Shown in pieces: positions 7,719 to 17,338 of a stretch of DNA of 64,000 nt (within the stretch, counting starts at the first letter, position 1; each line of letters opens with the position of its first letter). The stretch spans positions 468,492 to 532,491 of the forward strand of contig JAWLHE010000002.1 of assembly GCA_041690495.1 (NCBI GenBank), given 5' to 3'. The notes under the pieces were generated by a model. The model made no database searches. It was not told the origin of the DNA and was given only the letters and a program-made list of their open reading frames with translations. The DNA is from DATAAP01 sp041690495 (GTDB taxonomy: Bacteria; Pseudomonadota; Alphaproteobacteria; CACIAM-22H2). Position numbers and translations under genes: made by a program.

Positions 7719-8902
7719 CCACCCCTTCGCCGGGCGCGCCGCGCCACATCACCATTCTCGGCTCGACCGGCTCGGTCGGGTGCAGCACGGTCGACCTGGT
7801 CGCGCGCAATCCGGACTGCTTCGTGGTCGAGGCGCTCACGGCCGGCAGCAATGTCGAGAAGCTGGCCGAGCAGGCGCGCCGGCTTCGGGCGAAGCGGGCG
7901 GTCATTGCCGATGCGGCGTTGTACGGCCAGCTTGCCGAGGCGCTGGCGGGCACCGATACCGCGGTCGCGGCGGGGCGCGCGGCGGTGATCGAGGCCGCCG
8001 GGATGCCGGCCGAATGGGTGATGTCGGCGATTGTCGGGGCAGCAGGGCTTGAGCCCACCTTGGCGGCCGTCCAGCGCGGCGCGATCGTCGCACTCGCAAA
8101 CAAGGAGTGCCTGGTCAGCGCCGGCGACCTGTTCATGGCCGACGTGCGACGCCACGGCGCAACCCTGCTACCGGTCGATTCGGAGCACAGTGCGATATTC
8201 CAGGTCTTCGACTTCGTCCAGGCCGAGCGCGTCGAGAAGGTGATCCTGACCGCCTCCGGCGGCCCGTTCCGCGAACTTGCGCCGGAAGCAATGGCGCGGG
8301 TCACGCCGGCGGCGGCCGTGGCCCATCCGAACTGGTCGATGGGTGCGAAGATTTCTGTCGATTCGGCGACGATGATGAACAAGGGGCTTGAACTCATCGA
8401 GGCCTATCACCTCTTTCCGGTGTCGCCCGATCAGATCGAGATCGTGGTCCATCCGCAGTCGATCGTGCACAGCATGGTCTGTTACGGCGATGGCTCCGTT
8501 CTGGCCCAGCTCGGCTCGCCGGACATGCGCACGCCGATCTCCTATGCGCTCGGCTGGCCGCGACGGATGGCGACTCCGGCACCGCGTCTGGACCTCGTGC
8601 AGCTTGGCAAGTTGACGTTCGAACCGCCAGATACCAAACGGTTTCCCGCCCTGCGCCTGGCGCGGGAAGCCTTGCATCGGGGCGAGGGTGCACCTACTAT
8701 TCTTAATGCGGCCAACGAGGTGGCGGTGGCGGGGTTTCTCGCAGGGGACATTGGGTTTCTGGACATCGCACGCAGCGTTGAGCATGCCTTGGCACATGTT
8801 TCGGGCCCGCCGCCGCACTCGCTCGATGATGTCCGGACACTTGACGCCGAGGCGCGGCGGGTAGCCGGAGAGTTCGTGCGTACCCTTTCGGCGCGCGTGT
8901 AG
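7709..8902 (+). CDS. dxr: 1-deoxy-D-xylulose 5-phosphate reductoisomerase
   Basis: DXR converts DXP to MEP with NADPH, the first committed step of the non-mevalonate isoprenoid pathway, and so supplies the precursors used by UppS. GTG 7709 overlaps the end of cdsA and gives 397 residues, the family length. The NADPH-binding GSTGSVG is near residue 20, the adenine-side ANKECLVSAG near 130, and the metal/substrate motif PVDSEHSAIFQ near 155. The conserved PMSWSMG-type loop appears as HPNWSMGAKISVDSATMMNK. Confidence 0.97.
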   Translation: MAVTTPSPGAPRHITILGSTGSVGCSTVDLVARNPDCFVVEALTAGSNVEKLAEQARRLRAKRAVIADAALYGQLAEALAGTDTAVAAGRAAVIEAAGMPAEWVMSAIVGAAGLEPTLAAVQRGAIVALANKECLVSAGDLFMADVRRHGATLLPVDSEHSAIFQVFDFVQAERVEKVILTASGGPFRELAPEAMARVTPAAAVAHPNWSMGAKISVDSATMMNKGLELIEAYHLFPVSPDQIEIVVHPQSIVHSMVCYGDGSVLAQLGSPDMRTPISYALGWPRRMATPAPRLDLVQLGKLTFEPPDTKRFPALRLAREALHRGEGAPTILNAANEVAVAGFLAGDIGFLDIARSVEHALAHVSGPPPHSLDDVRTLDAEARRVAGEFVRTLSARV

Positions 8903-8931
8903 ATCAACTCAGGGCCAGTCTGGACGATCAA

Positions 8932-10065
8932 ATGGAATTTCTCACCGGCTTCGGGACGTACGTCATCTCTTTCCTCGTCGTCCTGACGGTTCTCGTCTTC
9001 GTCCACGAACTCGGCCACTACTGGGTGGCGCGACGCAATGGTGTGCGCGTCGAGGTGTTCTCGATCGGCTTCGGCCCGGAGATCTACGGGTGGACGGACC
9101 GTTCCAACACGCGTTGGAAGATCAGCGCCATCCCGCTCGGCGGCTACGTGAAGATGTTCGGCGACGCCGATCCGGCAAGCACGCCCGATGCAACCGTCAC
9201 CACGATGGGGCCGGAGGAGCGTGCGGTCTCGTTCCATCACAAGCGGCTCGGGCAGCGGGCGGCGATCGTCGCCGCCGGCCCGCTCGCGAACTTCCTGTTC
9301 GCGATCGTCGTCTTCGCCGGCGTCTACAGCATCGTCGGGCAGCCGTTCACGCCGCCGGAAATCACCAGCATTGCCGAGGGCAGCGCCGCCGAGCGCGCCG
9401 GGCTGCAACCCGGCGACCGGATCATCCGGATCAACGACACGGAGATCGAGCGTTTCGAGCAGATCCAGCGCATCGTCCAACTCAATCTCGACCGGCCGCT
9501 GGACTTGGTCGTGCGCCGCGACGGGCAGGAGATTCCGGTGTCGGTCACGCCGACCGTGATCGAGGAGACCGACCGGCGCGGCAACGTCCTGCGCATGCCG
9601 CGTCTGGGCGTCAGAGGGGTCAAGGTCGAATTCGTCCGTCACAACCCGCTCGATGCGATCTGGCGCGGCATCTCGGAAACATGGGTGCAGACGGCCGGAA
9701 CGGTCCAGGCCCTGGCCCAGATGATCACCGGCCAGCGCCAGACCGACGATCTCGGCGGCCCGCTGCGGATCATGGAGATGTCGGGCGAGGTCGCGCAGGG
9801 CGGCCCCGCTGCCCTCGTTGTTTTCATGGCGGTGCTGTCGGTCAATCTCGGCCTGATCAATCTATTCCCGGTCCCGATGCTCGATGGTGGCCATCTGCTG
9901 TTCTATGCCATCGAGGCGATGCGGGGCCGGCCGCTCGGTCCGCGCGCACAGGAATACGGTTTCCGCATCGGCCTCGTTCTGGTATTCAGCCTCATGCTTT
10001 TCGCGACCTGGAACGACCTGGTGCACTGGGGACTCGTGCGATACCTCGTCAGCCTGGTTTCGTAA
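8932..10065 (+). CDS. rseP: Site-2 intramembrane metalloprotease RseP
   Basis: RseP cuts transmembrane substrates, classically the anti-sigma factor RseA and leftover signal peptides. The zinc site HELGH is at residues 25-29 inside the first membrane helix, and the third ligand lies in PVPMLDGGHLLFY near residue 320. One periplasmic PDZ domain is visible around residues 125-200 (AERAGLQPGDRIIRINDTEI). The 377-residue length suggests a single PDZ domain rather than the two of the E. coli enzyme. The gene lies between dxr and bamA, a widely conserved order linking it to outer-membrane biogenesis. Confidence 0.96.
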   Translation: MEFLTGFGTYVISFLVVLTVLVFVHELGHYWVARRNGVRVEVFSIGFGPEIYGWTDRSNTRWKISAIPLGGYVKMFGDADPASTPDATVTTMGPEERAVSFHHKRLGQRAAIVAAGPLANFLFAIVVFAGVYSIVGQPFTPPEITSIAEGSAAERAGLQPGDRIIRINDTEIERFEQIQRIVQLNLDRPLDLVVRRDGQEIPVSVTPTVIEETDRRGNVLRMPRLGVRGVKVEFVRHNPLDAIWRGISETWVQTAGTVQALAQMITGQRQTDDLGGPLRIMEMSGEVAQGGPAALVVFMAVLSVNLGLINLFPVPMLDGGHLLFYAIEAMRGRPLGPRAQEYGFRIGLVLVFSLMLFATWNDLVHWGLVRYLVSLVS

Positions 10066-10095
10066 GGCACGATCGGCGCACGAAGGGGGGCGGAC

Positions 10096-12411
10096 TTGCG
10101 GCTTCTGAGCGCGACCGTACGGCGGTGCGCATTAATTTCTTCCTGGCTCTTGCTGGCAGGGCTGTCGGGCAGCGCCTTTGCACAGGTGCCGCGCGGCCCC
10201 GTCGTGCAGGCGCCGATCGGCACGGTCGTGCAAGAGATCAAGATCGAGGGCACGCAGCGCATCGATCCGGAAACGGTCCAATCCTATCTGCTCATCAAGC
10301 CCGGGGATCCGGCGGATGCGGAACGGCTTGACCGCTCTTTGAAGGCGCTGTTCGCGACCGGTCTGTTCGCCGACGTGACGCTGCGCCAGGACGGCGGCAC
10401 GCTCGTCGTCCGGGTGGTCGAGAATCCGATCATCAACCGTATCGCTTTCGAGGGAAACCGCCGCGTCAACGACGAACTGCTGCTGGGCGAGGTCCAGCTT
10501 CGCCCGCGCGTCGTCTATACGCGGACCAAGGTCCAGAACGACGTCAAGCGCGTTCTCGATCTCTATCGCCGCAGCGGCCGATTCGCCGCGACGGTCGAAC
10601 CCAAGGTCATCCAGCTGCCGCAGAACCGGGTCGACCTGATCTTCGAGATCAACGAGGGACAGGTCACCGGCGTCCAGCGGATCAATTTTATCGGCAACCG
10701 GCAGTTCAGCGACGGCCGTCTGCGCGAGGTGATCCAGACGCGCGAAAGCCGCTGGTGGCGGATTCTCAGCACGGACGACACGTACGATCCCGACCGGCTT
10801 TCCTTCGACCGCGAGCTCCTGCGCAAGTTTTACCTCGCGAACGGCTATGCGGATTTCCGCGTCGTGTCAGCCGTGGCGGAACTGACGCCGGACCGGGAGG
10901 GTTTCTACATCTCCTTCACGATCGAGGAAGGCGACCGGTACAAGTTCCGCAACATCGACGTGATCTCACACATCCGCGACCTCGACGTCGAGGAACTGCG
11001 CCGCAGGGTCACGACCGAGCCCGAAGACTGGTACGATGCCGACCAGGTCGAGCAGTCCATCACGGCGCTGACCGACGAGGTCGGCAGCCTCGGCTATGCC
11101 TTCGTAGACATCCGCCCGCGGATCAACCGCGACCGCGAGGCGAAGGTCATCGACGTGACCTACGAGATTCAGGAAGGGCCGCGCGTATACGTCGAGCGTA
11201 TCAACATCACCGGCAATGTACGGACGCTCGACAAGGTGATCCGTCGCGAGTTCCGCCTCGCCGAGGGCGATGCGTTCAACACCGCGAAGCTGCGCCGGTC
11301 GCGCCAGCGGATCCGGAATCTCGGCTTCTTCGACAAGGTCGAAGTGACCAATGTGCCGGGCGATGCGCCGGATCGCACCATCGTCAATGTCGACGTGCAG
11401 GAGCGGTCGACCGGCGAGCTCTCGTTCGGTGTGGGCTTTTCGACCGCCGACGGCGCTCTCGGAGACATAGCGATCAGGGAGCGCAATCTGCTCGGCCGCG
11501 GCCAGGACCTGAAGCTCGCCTTCACGCTTTCGCAGCGCCGGCAGGAGATCGACCTTTCTTTCACGGAACCCTACTTCCTAGACCGCAATCTCTCGGCGGG
11601 GTTCGACATCTTCCACATTACGCGCGACTTCCAGGACGAGAGCAGCTTCGACCAGAAGAATGTCGGCTTTACGCTGCGCAGCGGCTACCAGATCACCGAG
11701 TCGCTGCGGCAGACGCTGCGGTACACGTTGCGCGAGGACACGATCGAAAATGTCGATCCGAGCGCATCGCGGCTCATCCGAGAGCAGCAGGGCTCGACGC
11801 TCAGCTCTCTGATCGGCCAGGAACTGCTCTATGACCGGCGCGATGACCGTTTCGATCCCACCGACGGCTACTACGTCCGGCTGGTGAACGATTTTGCGGG
11901 CATCGGCGGCGACGTGACGTTCCTGCGCAACCGTCTGGGCGCGGGCGGCTATTATCCGATCACGAACGAGTGGGTCGCGAGCCTCACCGGAGAGGTCGGT
12001 TACATCCAGGATTTCGGCGACCCGATCCGCATCCAGAACCGCTTCTTCATCGGCGGCGAGACGCTGCGCGGCTTCGCCTCGGCCGGCATCGGACCGCGCG
12101 ATATCACGACCAACGACGCACTGGGCGGCCGTGAATATGCCATCGGCTCCGCCGAGCTGACCTTCCCGTCCGGGCTGCCGAAAGAGCTCGGCATCCGTGC
12201 CAAGGTGTTCTCGGATTTCGGCGTGCTGCGCGATTCGGACACGACGGGGCCCGAGGTGACCGATATCGATTCGATCCGGGTTTCGCTCGGTGTCGGTGCG
12301 GTGTGGCGCTCCCCGTTCGGTCCGATCCGGCTGAGCTTGGCGGCGCCGGTTCGTAAAGAAGATTTCGACGATACTGAACTATTTCGTTTCAGCTTCGGAT
12401 CAAGATTCTAG
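10096..12411 (+). CDS. bamA: Outer membrane protein assembly factor BamA
   Basis: BamA is the core of the machine that folds beta-barrel proteins into the outer membrane. The 771-residue product has a signal peptide (hydrophobic SSWLLLAGLSGSAFA, cleavage near residue 30), five POTRA repeats up to about residue 430, and a C-terminal 16-strand Omp85 barrel ending in the terminal Phe expected for Bam substrates (RFSFGSRF). The start appears to be TTG at 10096, preceded by the purine-rich GAAGGGGGGCGGAC. Neighbours rseP and skp act on the same envelope pathway. Confidence 0.97.
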   Translation: MRLLSATVRRCALISSWLLLAGLSGSAFAQVPRGPVVQAPIGTVVQEIKIEGTQRIDPETVQSYLLIKPGDPADAERLDRSLKALFATGLFADVTLRQDGGTLVVRVVENPIINRIAFEGNRRVNDELLLGEVQLRPRVVYTRTKVQNDVKRVLDLYRRSGRFAATVEPKVIQLPQNRVDLIFEINEGQVTGVQRINFIGNRQFSDGRLREVIQTRESRWWRILSTDDTYDPDRLSFDRELLRKFYLANGYADFRVVSAVAELTPDREGFYISFTIEEGDRYKFRNIDVISHIRDLDVEELRRRVTTEPEDWYDADQVEQSITALTDEVGSLGYAFVDIRPRINRDREAKVIDVTYEIQEGPRVYVERINITGNVRTLDKVIRREFRLAEGDAFNTAKLRRSRQRIRNLGFFDKVEVTNVPGDAPDRTIVNVDVQERSTGELSFGVGFSTADGALGDIAIRERNLLGRGQDLKLAFTLSQRRQEIDLSFTEPYFLDRNLSAGFDIFHITRDFQDESSFDQKNVGFTLRSGYQITESLRQTLRYTLREDTIENVDPSASRLIREQQGSTLSSLIGQELLYDRRDDRFDPTDGYYVRLVNDFAGIGGDVTFLRNRLGAGGYYPITNEWVASLTGEVGYIQDFGDPIRIQNRFFIGGETLRGFASAGIGPRDITTNDALGGREYAIGSAELTFPSGLPKELGIRAKVFSDFGVLRDSDTTGPEVTDIDSIRVSLGVGAVWRSPFGPIRLSLAAPVRKEDFDDTELFRFSFGSRF

Positions 12412-12419
12412 AATAGGCC

Positions 12420-13052
12420 ATGACACCCAATTCAAAGCGATTCCATTCCATACTCGTCGCGGCGGTCGCGGCCGGCAGCTTGGTCATGACCGGAGCCGCG
12501 TTTGCTCAACAGTCGCAACAGCGGCAGACTCCGCAACGGCCGCCGGCGCAGCAGCAGCAAGGCGCGCGTGAGCTGCCCCCGGCCGGGACCGCGATCGTGG
12601 TCGCGGACGTGATGACGATTCTGCGCGATGCGCAGGCTGTGCAGGCGATCCGATCGCAGATCGAGAAGCAGCGTTCTGCCTATCAGGCGGAATTGCAGAA
12701 GCAGGAGGCCGAGCTCCGCAACGCCGACCAGGAACTCGCCAAGCAGCGCGCGATCCTGTCGCCGGAGGCGTTCGCCCAGCGCCGCCGCGAGCTGGAGAAG
12801 CGCGTCAGCGATGCACAGCAGATCGTTCAGGACCGTCGGCGCACGCTCGATCATGCCTTCAACTCTGCAATGCAGAAGGTCAATGAGGCGATGGTCCAGG
12901 TCATCAGCGAGATCGTCGGCGAGCGGAATTACCAGATCGTCCTGACAAAGACGCAGGTCGTCATTGTGCAGACCGCGTTGGACATCACACCGGAGGTCAT
13001 GCGGCGTCTCAATCGCAAGCTGCCCACGGTGACGGTCACGATGAAAAAGTGA
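12420..13052 (+). CDS. skp: OmpH/Skp-family periplasmic chaperone
   Basis: Skp holds unfolded outer-membrane proteins in the periplasm on their way to BamA. The 210-residue product has a signal peptide ending near AAFA|QQSQQ, then a Gln/Pro-rich linker (about residues 27-50) and a long helical region with charged heptads (residues ~75-150, KQRSAYQAELQKQEAELRNA) that fits the Skp tentacle hairpin. It starts 8 bases after bamA and 4 bases before lpxD. The Gln-rich linker after the signal peptide is unusual for E. coli Skp but common in this class. Confidence 0.9.
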   Translation: MTPNSKRFHSILVAAVAAGSLVMTGAAFAQQSQQRQTPQRPPAQQQQGARELPPAGTAIVVADVMTILRDAQAVQAIRSQIEKQRSAYQAELQKQEAELRNADQELAKQRAILSPEAFAQRRRELEKRVSDAQQIVQDRRRTLDHAFNSAMQKVNEAMVQVISEIVGERNYQIVLTKTQVVIVQTALDITPEVMRRLNRKLPTVTVTMKK

Positions 13053-13056
13053 GTCG

Positions 13057-14079
13057 ATGGCGGACCCACGGTTCTATAAGGCCAGCGGTCCGTTCACGCT
13101 TGCACGGCTCGCGGAGATCGCCGTTGCGGCCATAGCGCCGGGCGGCGATCCGGACCGGGTCTTCACGGACGTCGCGACGCTTGAATCCGCCGCAGCCGAC
13201 GACGTCAGCTTCCTCGAAAACCGGAAATATCTGTCCTCCTTCGCTGCATCGCGGGCCGGGGCCTGCATCGCACGGCCGGACGTTGCCGATCGTGCGCCGC
13301 AGGGCATGGCGCTGCTTCTGACGCCCACCCCCTACAAGGCGTATGCGCGGGTGGCCCGTGCATTCTACCCGGAGCCGGCGCCGCGCGCCGGAGCCGATCC
13401 GTCTGCTTCGGTCGACCCGACCGCAAGAATTGCCGCCGACGCCTGGATCGGTCCGCACGCGACGATCGGCGCCGATGCAGAAATCGGCCCGGCATGCCAG
13501 ATCGGCCCGAACGCCGTGATCGGCGAGGGGGTTGTGCTCGGCGACGGCTCGAGAATCGGCGCCAATGCATCGGTGTCCCATGCCCTGGTCGGCGCGCGCG
13601 TCATTGTCCATCCCGGCGCACGGATCGGCCAGGACGGGTTCGGCTTCGCGCCCGATCAGGCCGGCCACCTCAAGGTCCCGCAGCTCGGACGCGTGCTGAT
13701 CGGCGACGATTGCGAGATCGGCGCCAACACCTGCATCGACCGCGGGGCGGTCTCCGATACGGTAATCGGGCCCGGCTGCATGATTGATAATCTGGTGCAA
13801 ATCGGGCACAACGTTCGTCTCGGGCGTGGCTGTGTCGTCGTTGCGCAGGTCGGCATTTCCGGTTCCACCCGGCTCGATGATTTCGTCGTTGTCGGCGGGC
13901 AGGGAGGGCTTGCCGGCCACATTCATATTGGGCAGGGCGCCCAGATTGCTGCGCAGAGCGGTGTACATCGCGATGTCGCGCCTGGGGAGATCGTGGGAGG
14001 CTATCCGGCCGTACCGATTGGTGAGTGGCGCCGGCAGGCCGCCGCTCTCAAGCGGCTCGTGAAACGGAAGGGCGATTAG
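13057..14079 (+). CDS. lpxD: UDP-3-O-(3-hydroxyacyl)glucosamine N-acyltransferase
   Basis: LpxD adds the second hydroxyacyl chain in lipid A synthesis using acyl-ACP. The 340-residue protein has an N-terminal uridine-binding domain (about 1-105, with DDVSFLENRKYL) and a left-handed beta-helix of hexapeptide repeats from about residue 110 (IGPHATIGADAEIGPACQIG). The catalytic His region is FGFAPDQAGHLKVPQLG around residue 205. It lies in the lpxD-fabZ-lpxA-lpxI-lpxB run, so substrate supply and acylation are co-expressed. Confidence 0.97.
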   Translation: MADPRFYKASGPFTLARLAEIAVAAIAPGGDPDRVFTDVATLESAAADDVSFLENRKYLSSFAASRAGACIARPDVADRAPQGMALLLTPTPYKAYARVARAFYPEPAPRAGADPSASVDPTARIAADAWIGPHATIGADAEIGPACQIGPNAVIGEGVVLGDGSRIGANASVSHALVGARVIVHPGARIGQDGFGFAPDQAGHLKVPQLGRVLIGDDCEIGANTCIDRGAVSDTVIGPGCMIDNLVQIGHNVRLGRGCVVVAQVGISGSTRLDDFVVVGGQGGLAGHIHIGQGAQIAAQSGVHRDVAPGEIVGGYPAVPIGEWRRQAAALKRLVKRKGD

Positions 14080-14081
14080 GA

Positions 14082-14549
14082 ATGGAACTCAAAGTTGCTC
14101 AACAGGAGGGGCTGACCATCGAGATCGAGCGGATCATGCAGATGATTCCGCATCGCTATCCATTCCTGATGATCGACCGGGTCGTCGAGGTCGTGCCCGA
14201 TGCCACGGCGATCGGCATCAAGAACGTGTCGATCAACGAGCCGTTCTTCCAGGGTCATTTTCCCCAGCGCCCGGTGATGCCCGGTGTCCTCATCATCGAA
14301 GCGATGGCGCAGACTGCCGCGGTGCTGGTCGTGCACACGCTCGGCCGCGCCGCAGAGGGCAAACTCGTTTACTTCATGACCGTCGAGAATGCGCGCTTTC
14401 GCCGCCCGGTAATGCCCGGCGACCAGCTGCGGATCCATGTCCGGAAGGAGCGCAGCCGCGGCAATGTCTGGAAGTTCAGCGGCGAGGGAAAGGTGAACGG
14501 CACCCTGGTGGCCGAAGCCACGTACGCCGCCATGATCATGGACGGTTGA
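14082..14549 (+). CDS. fabZ: 3-hydroxyacyl-ACP dehydratase FabZ
   Basis: FabZ dehydrates 3-hydroxyacyl-ACP in fatty acid elongation and competes with LpxA/LpxD for the same substrates. ATG 14082 gives 155 residues; an upstream in-frame start lies inside lpxD. The hot-dog fold motifs are present: MIPHRYPFLMIDRV near residue 20, the catalytic His in GHFPQRPVMPGV and the catalytic Glu in IIEAMAQTAA. It lies two bases after lpxD, and its stop overlaps the lpxA start. Confidence 0.97.
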   Translation: MELKVAQQEGLTIEIERIMQMIPHRYPFLMIDRVVEVVPDATAIGIKNVSINEPFFQGHFPQRPVMPGVLIIEAMAQTAAVLVVHTLGRAAEGKLVYFMTVENARFRRPVMPGDQLRIHVRKERSRGNVWKFSGEGKVNGTLVAEATYAAMIMDG

Positions 14550-15346
14550 TGGCAACGATCCATCCGACCGCGATCGTCGAGCCTGGTGCGAAGCTTGCCG
14601 AAACCGTGAAGATCGGGCCGTATTGCGTCGTCGGCCCTGATGCGACTCTCGAGGACGAGGTCGAGCTGGTTTCGCACGTCGTGATCGCCGGTCATACGCG
14701 GATCGGCGCGCGCACGCGGATCTTTCCGTTTGCCTCGCTGGGCCAGCCGCCGCAAGACCTGAAATACAGGGGCGAAAAGACCTCGCTCGTGATCGGCGCG
14801 CAGAACATCATCCGCGAGTACGCGACCATGAACCCGGGCACTGCCGGCGGCGGCGGGCTGACGCAGGTCGGCGACAACGGCCTGTTCATGGCCGGCGTGC
14901 ACATTGCCCATGACTGCAAGGTCGGCAATCATGTCATCATGGCGAACAACGCGACCTTGGGCGGGCACGTCTCGGTCAGCGACTATGCGTTTCTGGGCGG
15001 GCTGTCGGCGGTCCATCAGTTCGTGCGCATCGGCCCGCATGCGATGATCGGCGGCATGACCGGGGTCGAGGCGGACGTGATCCCGTATGGCCTGGTGATG
15101 GGCGACCGCGCGCGGCTGCAGGGACTGAATATCGTCGGCCTGAAGCGCCGCGGCTTCTCGCGCGAGGACATCCACAACCTGCGGACTGCCTATCGCCTGC
15201 TGTTTGCGGCGGAGGGCACGATGGCGGAACGGCTCGACGACGTCGCGGCGCTCTACAAGGACTCGAAGCCGGTGATGGAGCTGGTCGACTTCATCCGCAG
15301 CGATTCGGCGCGCGCCATCTGCCAGCCGAAGATGGACAATGACTAG
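14549..15346 (+). CDS. lpxA: UDP-N-acetylglucosamine (or 3-amino analogue) acyltransferase
   Basis: LpxA starts lipid A synthesis by acylating UDP-GlcNAc from hydroxyacyl-ACP. ATG 14549 overlaps the fabZ stop by one base and gives 265 residues, the family length. Hexapeptide repeats run through the first two thirds, followed by a helical C-terminal domain (NLRTAYRLLFAAEGTMAERL). The catalytic His sits in FMAGVHIAHDCKVGNH around residue 125. Because a GnnA-like gene lies just downstream of lpxB, this enzyme may use UDP-GlcNAc3N instead of UDP-GlcNAc; this is an inference. Confidence 0.97.
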   Translation: MATIHPTAIVEPGAKLAETVKIGPYCVVGPDATLEDEVELVSHVVIAGHTRIGARTRIFPFASLGQPPQDLKYRGEKTSLVIGAQNIIREYATMNPGTAGGGGLTQVGDNGLFMAGVHIAHDCKVGNHVIMANNATLGGHVSVSDYAFLGGLSAVHQFVRIGPHAMIGGMTGVEADVIPYGLVMGDRARLQGLNIVGLKRRGFSREDIHNLRTAYRLLFAAEGTMAERLDDVAALYKDSKPVMELVDFIRSDSARAICQPKMDND

Positions 15347-16157
15347 ACTTGGCGTGCTGGCCGGTGGCGGTCAGTTGCCGGTCCGCGTCATCGAGGCATG
15401 CCGCGCCAGCGGTCGCGATGTTTTCGTGCTGGCCTTCGAGGGTCACACCGACCCCGGCACGGTCATCGGCACCTCTCATGCATGGGTTCGGCTGGGTGCC
15501 GTCGGCGAGGCGCTCGAGCACCTTCACGAGGCCGGGGTGCACGAAGTCGTCATGGCCGGGCCGGTCCGTCGGCCGTCTTTCGAGGATCTGCGGCCGGACT
15601 GGCGCGGCGCCATGTTTCTCGCCAAGGTCGGCGTTCGCGCCTTCGGCGACGACGGGCTGCTGTCCGCGGTCGTCAAGGAACTCGAGGCGGAGGGGTTCAG
15701 GGTGATCGGCGCCGACGACGTCTTCGAGAGCCTGCGCACGCCGCTCGGGCCGTGCGGCTCGATCGCGCCGGACGAGGCGGCGCAAGTCGACATCGCGCGC
15801 GGGATTGCGGTGGTCGGCGCCATCGGGCGGCTCGATGTCGGCCAGGCCGCGGTGGTGCAGCAGGGCGTCGTGCTCGGAGTCGAGGCGATCGAGGGGACCG
15901 ACGCGCTGCTCGAGCGATGCGCCACGCTGCGGCGCCCGGGGACTGGCGGCGTTCTGGTCAAGATATCCAAGCCCGGACAGGAGCGGCGGGTCGACCTGCC
16001 GTCGATCGGCCCGGATACGGTCCCGCGCGCGGCGGCCGCGGGCCTGCGCGGCATTGCGCTGGAGGCGGGCCGGACCCTGATCATCGACCGCACCGCCGTC
16101 GCGCGCGCCGCGGACCAGGCAGGATTGTTCGTGGTCGGCGTGAAGGTCGGCGAATGA
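15339..16157 (+). CDS. lpxI: UDP-2,3-diacylglucosamine pyrophosphatase LpxI
   Basis: LpxI hydrolyses UDP-2,3-diacylglucosamine to lipid X and UMP, replacing LpxH in most Alphaproteobacteria. The 272-residue protein opens with LGVLAGGGQLPVRVIEACRA and contains GIAVVGAIGRLDVGQAAVVQ and AIEGTDALLERC, landmarks of the family once called DUF1009. It overlaps lpxA by 8 bases and lpxB by 4. No lpxH was seen in the window, consistent with LpxI carrying this step. Confidence 0.95.
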   Translation: MTRLGVLAGGGQLPVRVIEACRASGRDVFVLAFEGHTDPGTVIGTSHAWVRLGAVGEALEHLHEAGVHEVVMAGPVRRPSFEDLRPDWRGAMFLAKVGVRAFGDDGLLSAVVKELEAEGFRVIGADDVFESLRTPLGPCGSIAPDEAAQVDIARGIAVVGAIGRLDVGQAAVVQQGVVLGVEAIEGTDALLERCATLRRPGTGGVLVKISKPGQERRVDLPSIGPDTVPRAAAAGLRGIALEAGRTLIIDRTAVARAADQAGLFVVGVKVGE

Positions 16158-17338
16158 ACGTTGCGCCGGCGCCGGGCGAAGGTGCGGGGCCGCTCGTCTT
16201 TCTGGTTGCGGGCGAGCCGTCCGGAGATGCGCTGGGCGCGAAACTCATGCGCGCGCTCAAGGAGTCGACCGGCGGGCGCATCCGTTTTGCCGGCGTCGGC
16301 GGCGAGCGCATGGCCGCGGAGGGGCTGGCGAGCCTGTTTCCGCTCCACGACATTGCCGTGATGGGGCTGACGGAAATCGTTCCGCAGCTACCGCGCATCC
16401 TGCGGCGCCTCAATCAGACGATCGCGGCGGTACGTGCACAGCGGCCGGCGGTCCTCGTCACGATCGATGCGCCGACCTTCTGTCTGCGCATCGCAAAGCG
16501 CGCACGTGCGATGGGCATTCCCGCGATCCACTATGTGGCGCCGCAGCTCTGGGCATGGCGACCCGGCCGGGTCAGGAAACTGGTCGGCCAGATCGACCGC
16601 CTGCTGTTGCTGCTGCCGTTCGAGCGCGCGTTCTTTGAAAGAGCGGGAATCCCGAGCGTCTACGTCGGGCACCCCGTCCTCGAGGATGCAGCGGCCCCGG
16701 TCGCACCGGACTTCCGGGCACGGCACGGCATCGCCCCGGAGGCGCCGGTGCTGCTCGTGCTGCCCGGCAGCCGGCGTGGTCTGGTTGGCCGCATGCTGCC
16801 GGTCTACGGGCAGGCCATCGCGCAGCTTCAGCCCCGCCATCCGGACATGCGTGTGATCGTGCCGGTGGTGTCCGGCACCGCGGACATCGTCGGCGAGGCG
16901 GTCCGGCACTGGCCGACCGCTCCGGTCCTGGTCGGCGAGCCTGCCGAGAAGCGTGCGGCATTCGCCGCCGCGGACGCCGCGCTGACGACGTCGGGCACGG
17001 CGACGATGGAACTCGCGGTCGCCGGCGTGCCGATGGTCGTGACGTACCGGATGAGCGCGCTGAGCGCATGGCTCGGACGGCGCCTGATTCAGGTCGCGTA
17101 TGTCGCCATGCCCAATCTGGTGGCGGAGCGCGCGGTCGTGCCCGAGCTGCTGCAGGACCTTGCCACGCCGGACCGCATCGCGGCGGAGCTGCACACCTTG
17201 TTGCGGGACCCGGCCGCACGCGCCGCGCAGAGATCGGCGCTGGCGGAGGTCTGCGCCAGGCTCGGCGCGGATGGCCCGCGGCCGAGCGAACGGGCGGCGG
17301 CGGTTGTGCTGGAGATGCTCCGCGCCGGGCGGGGCTAG
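16154..17338 (+). CDS. lpxB: Lipid-A-disaccharide synthase
   Basis: LpxB joins UDP-diacylglucosamine and lipid X into the lipid A disaccharide at the membrane surface. ATG 16154 overlaps the lpxI stop (ATGA) and gives 394 residues starting MNVAPAPGEG; the long open frame upstream runs through lpxI. Family motifs include LVAGEPSGDALGAKLM, YVAPQLWAWRPGRV and LLVLPGSR. It ends the lipid A run and overlaps by 4 bases the convergent oxidoreductase gene. Confidence 0.97.
   Translation: MNVAPAPGEGAGPLVFLVAGEPSGDALGAKLMRALKESTGGRIRFAGVGGERMAAEGLASLFPLHDIAVMGLTEIVPQLPRILRRLNQTIAAVRAQRPAVLVTIDAPTFCLRIAKRARAMGIPAIHYVAPQLWAWRPGRVRKLVGQIDRLLLLLPFERAFFERAGIPSVYVGHPVLEDAAAPVAPDFRARHGIAPEAPVLLVLPGSRRGLVGRMLPVYGQAIAQLQPRHPDMRVIVPVVSGTADIVGEAVRHWPTAPVLVGEPAEKRAAFAAADAALTTSGTATMELAVAGVPMVVTYRMSALSAWLGRRLIQVAYVAMPNLVAERAVVPELLQDLATPDRIAAELHTLLRDPAARAAQRSALAEVCARLGADGPRPSERAAAVVLEMLRAGRG

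Noticed and set aside
15398..16153. Long N-terminal extension in frame with lpxB
   Set aside because: It lies entirely inside lpxI in another frame and is Arg-rich; the lpxB start at 16154 overlaps the lpxI stop.
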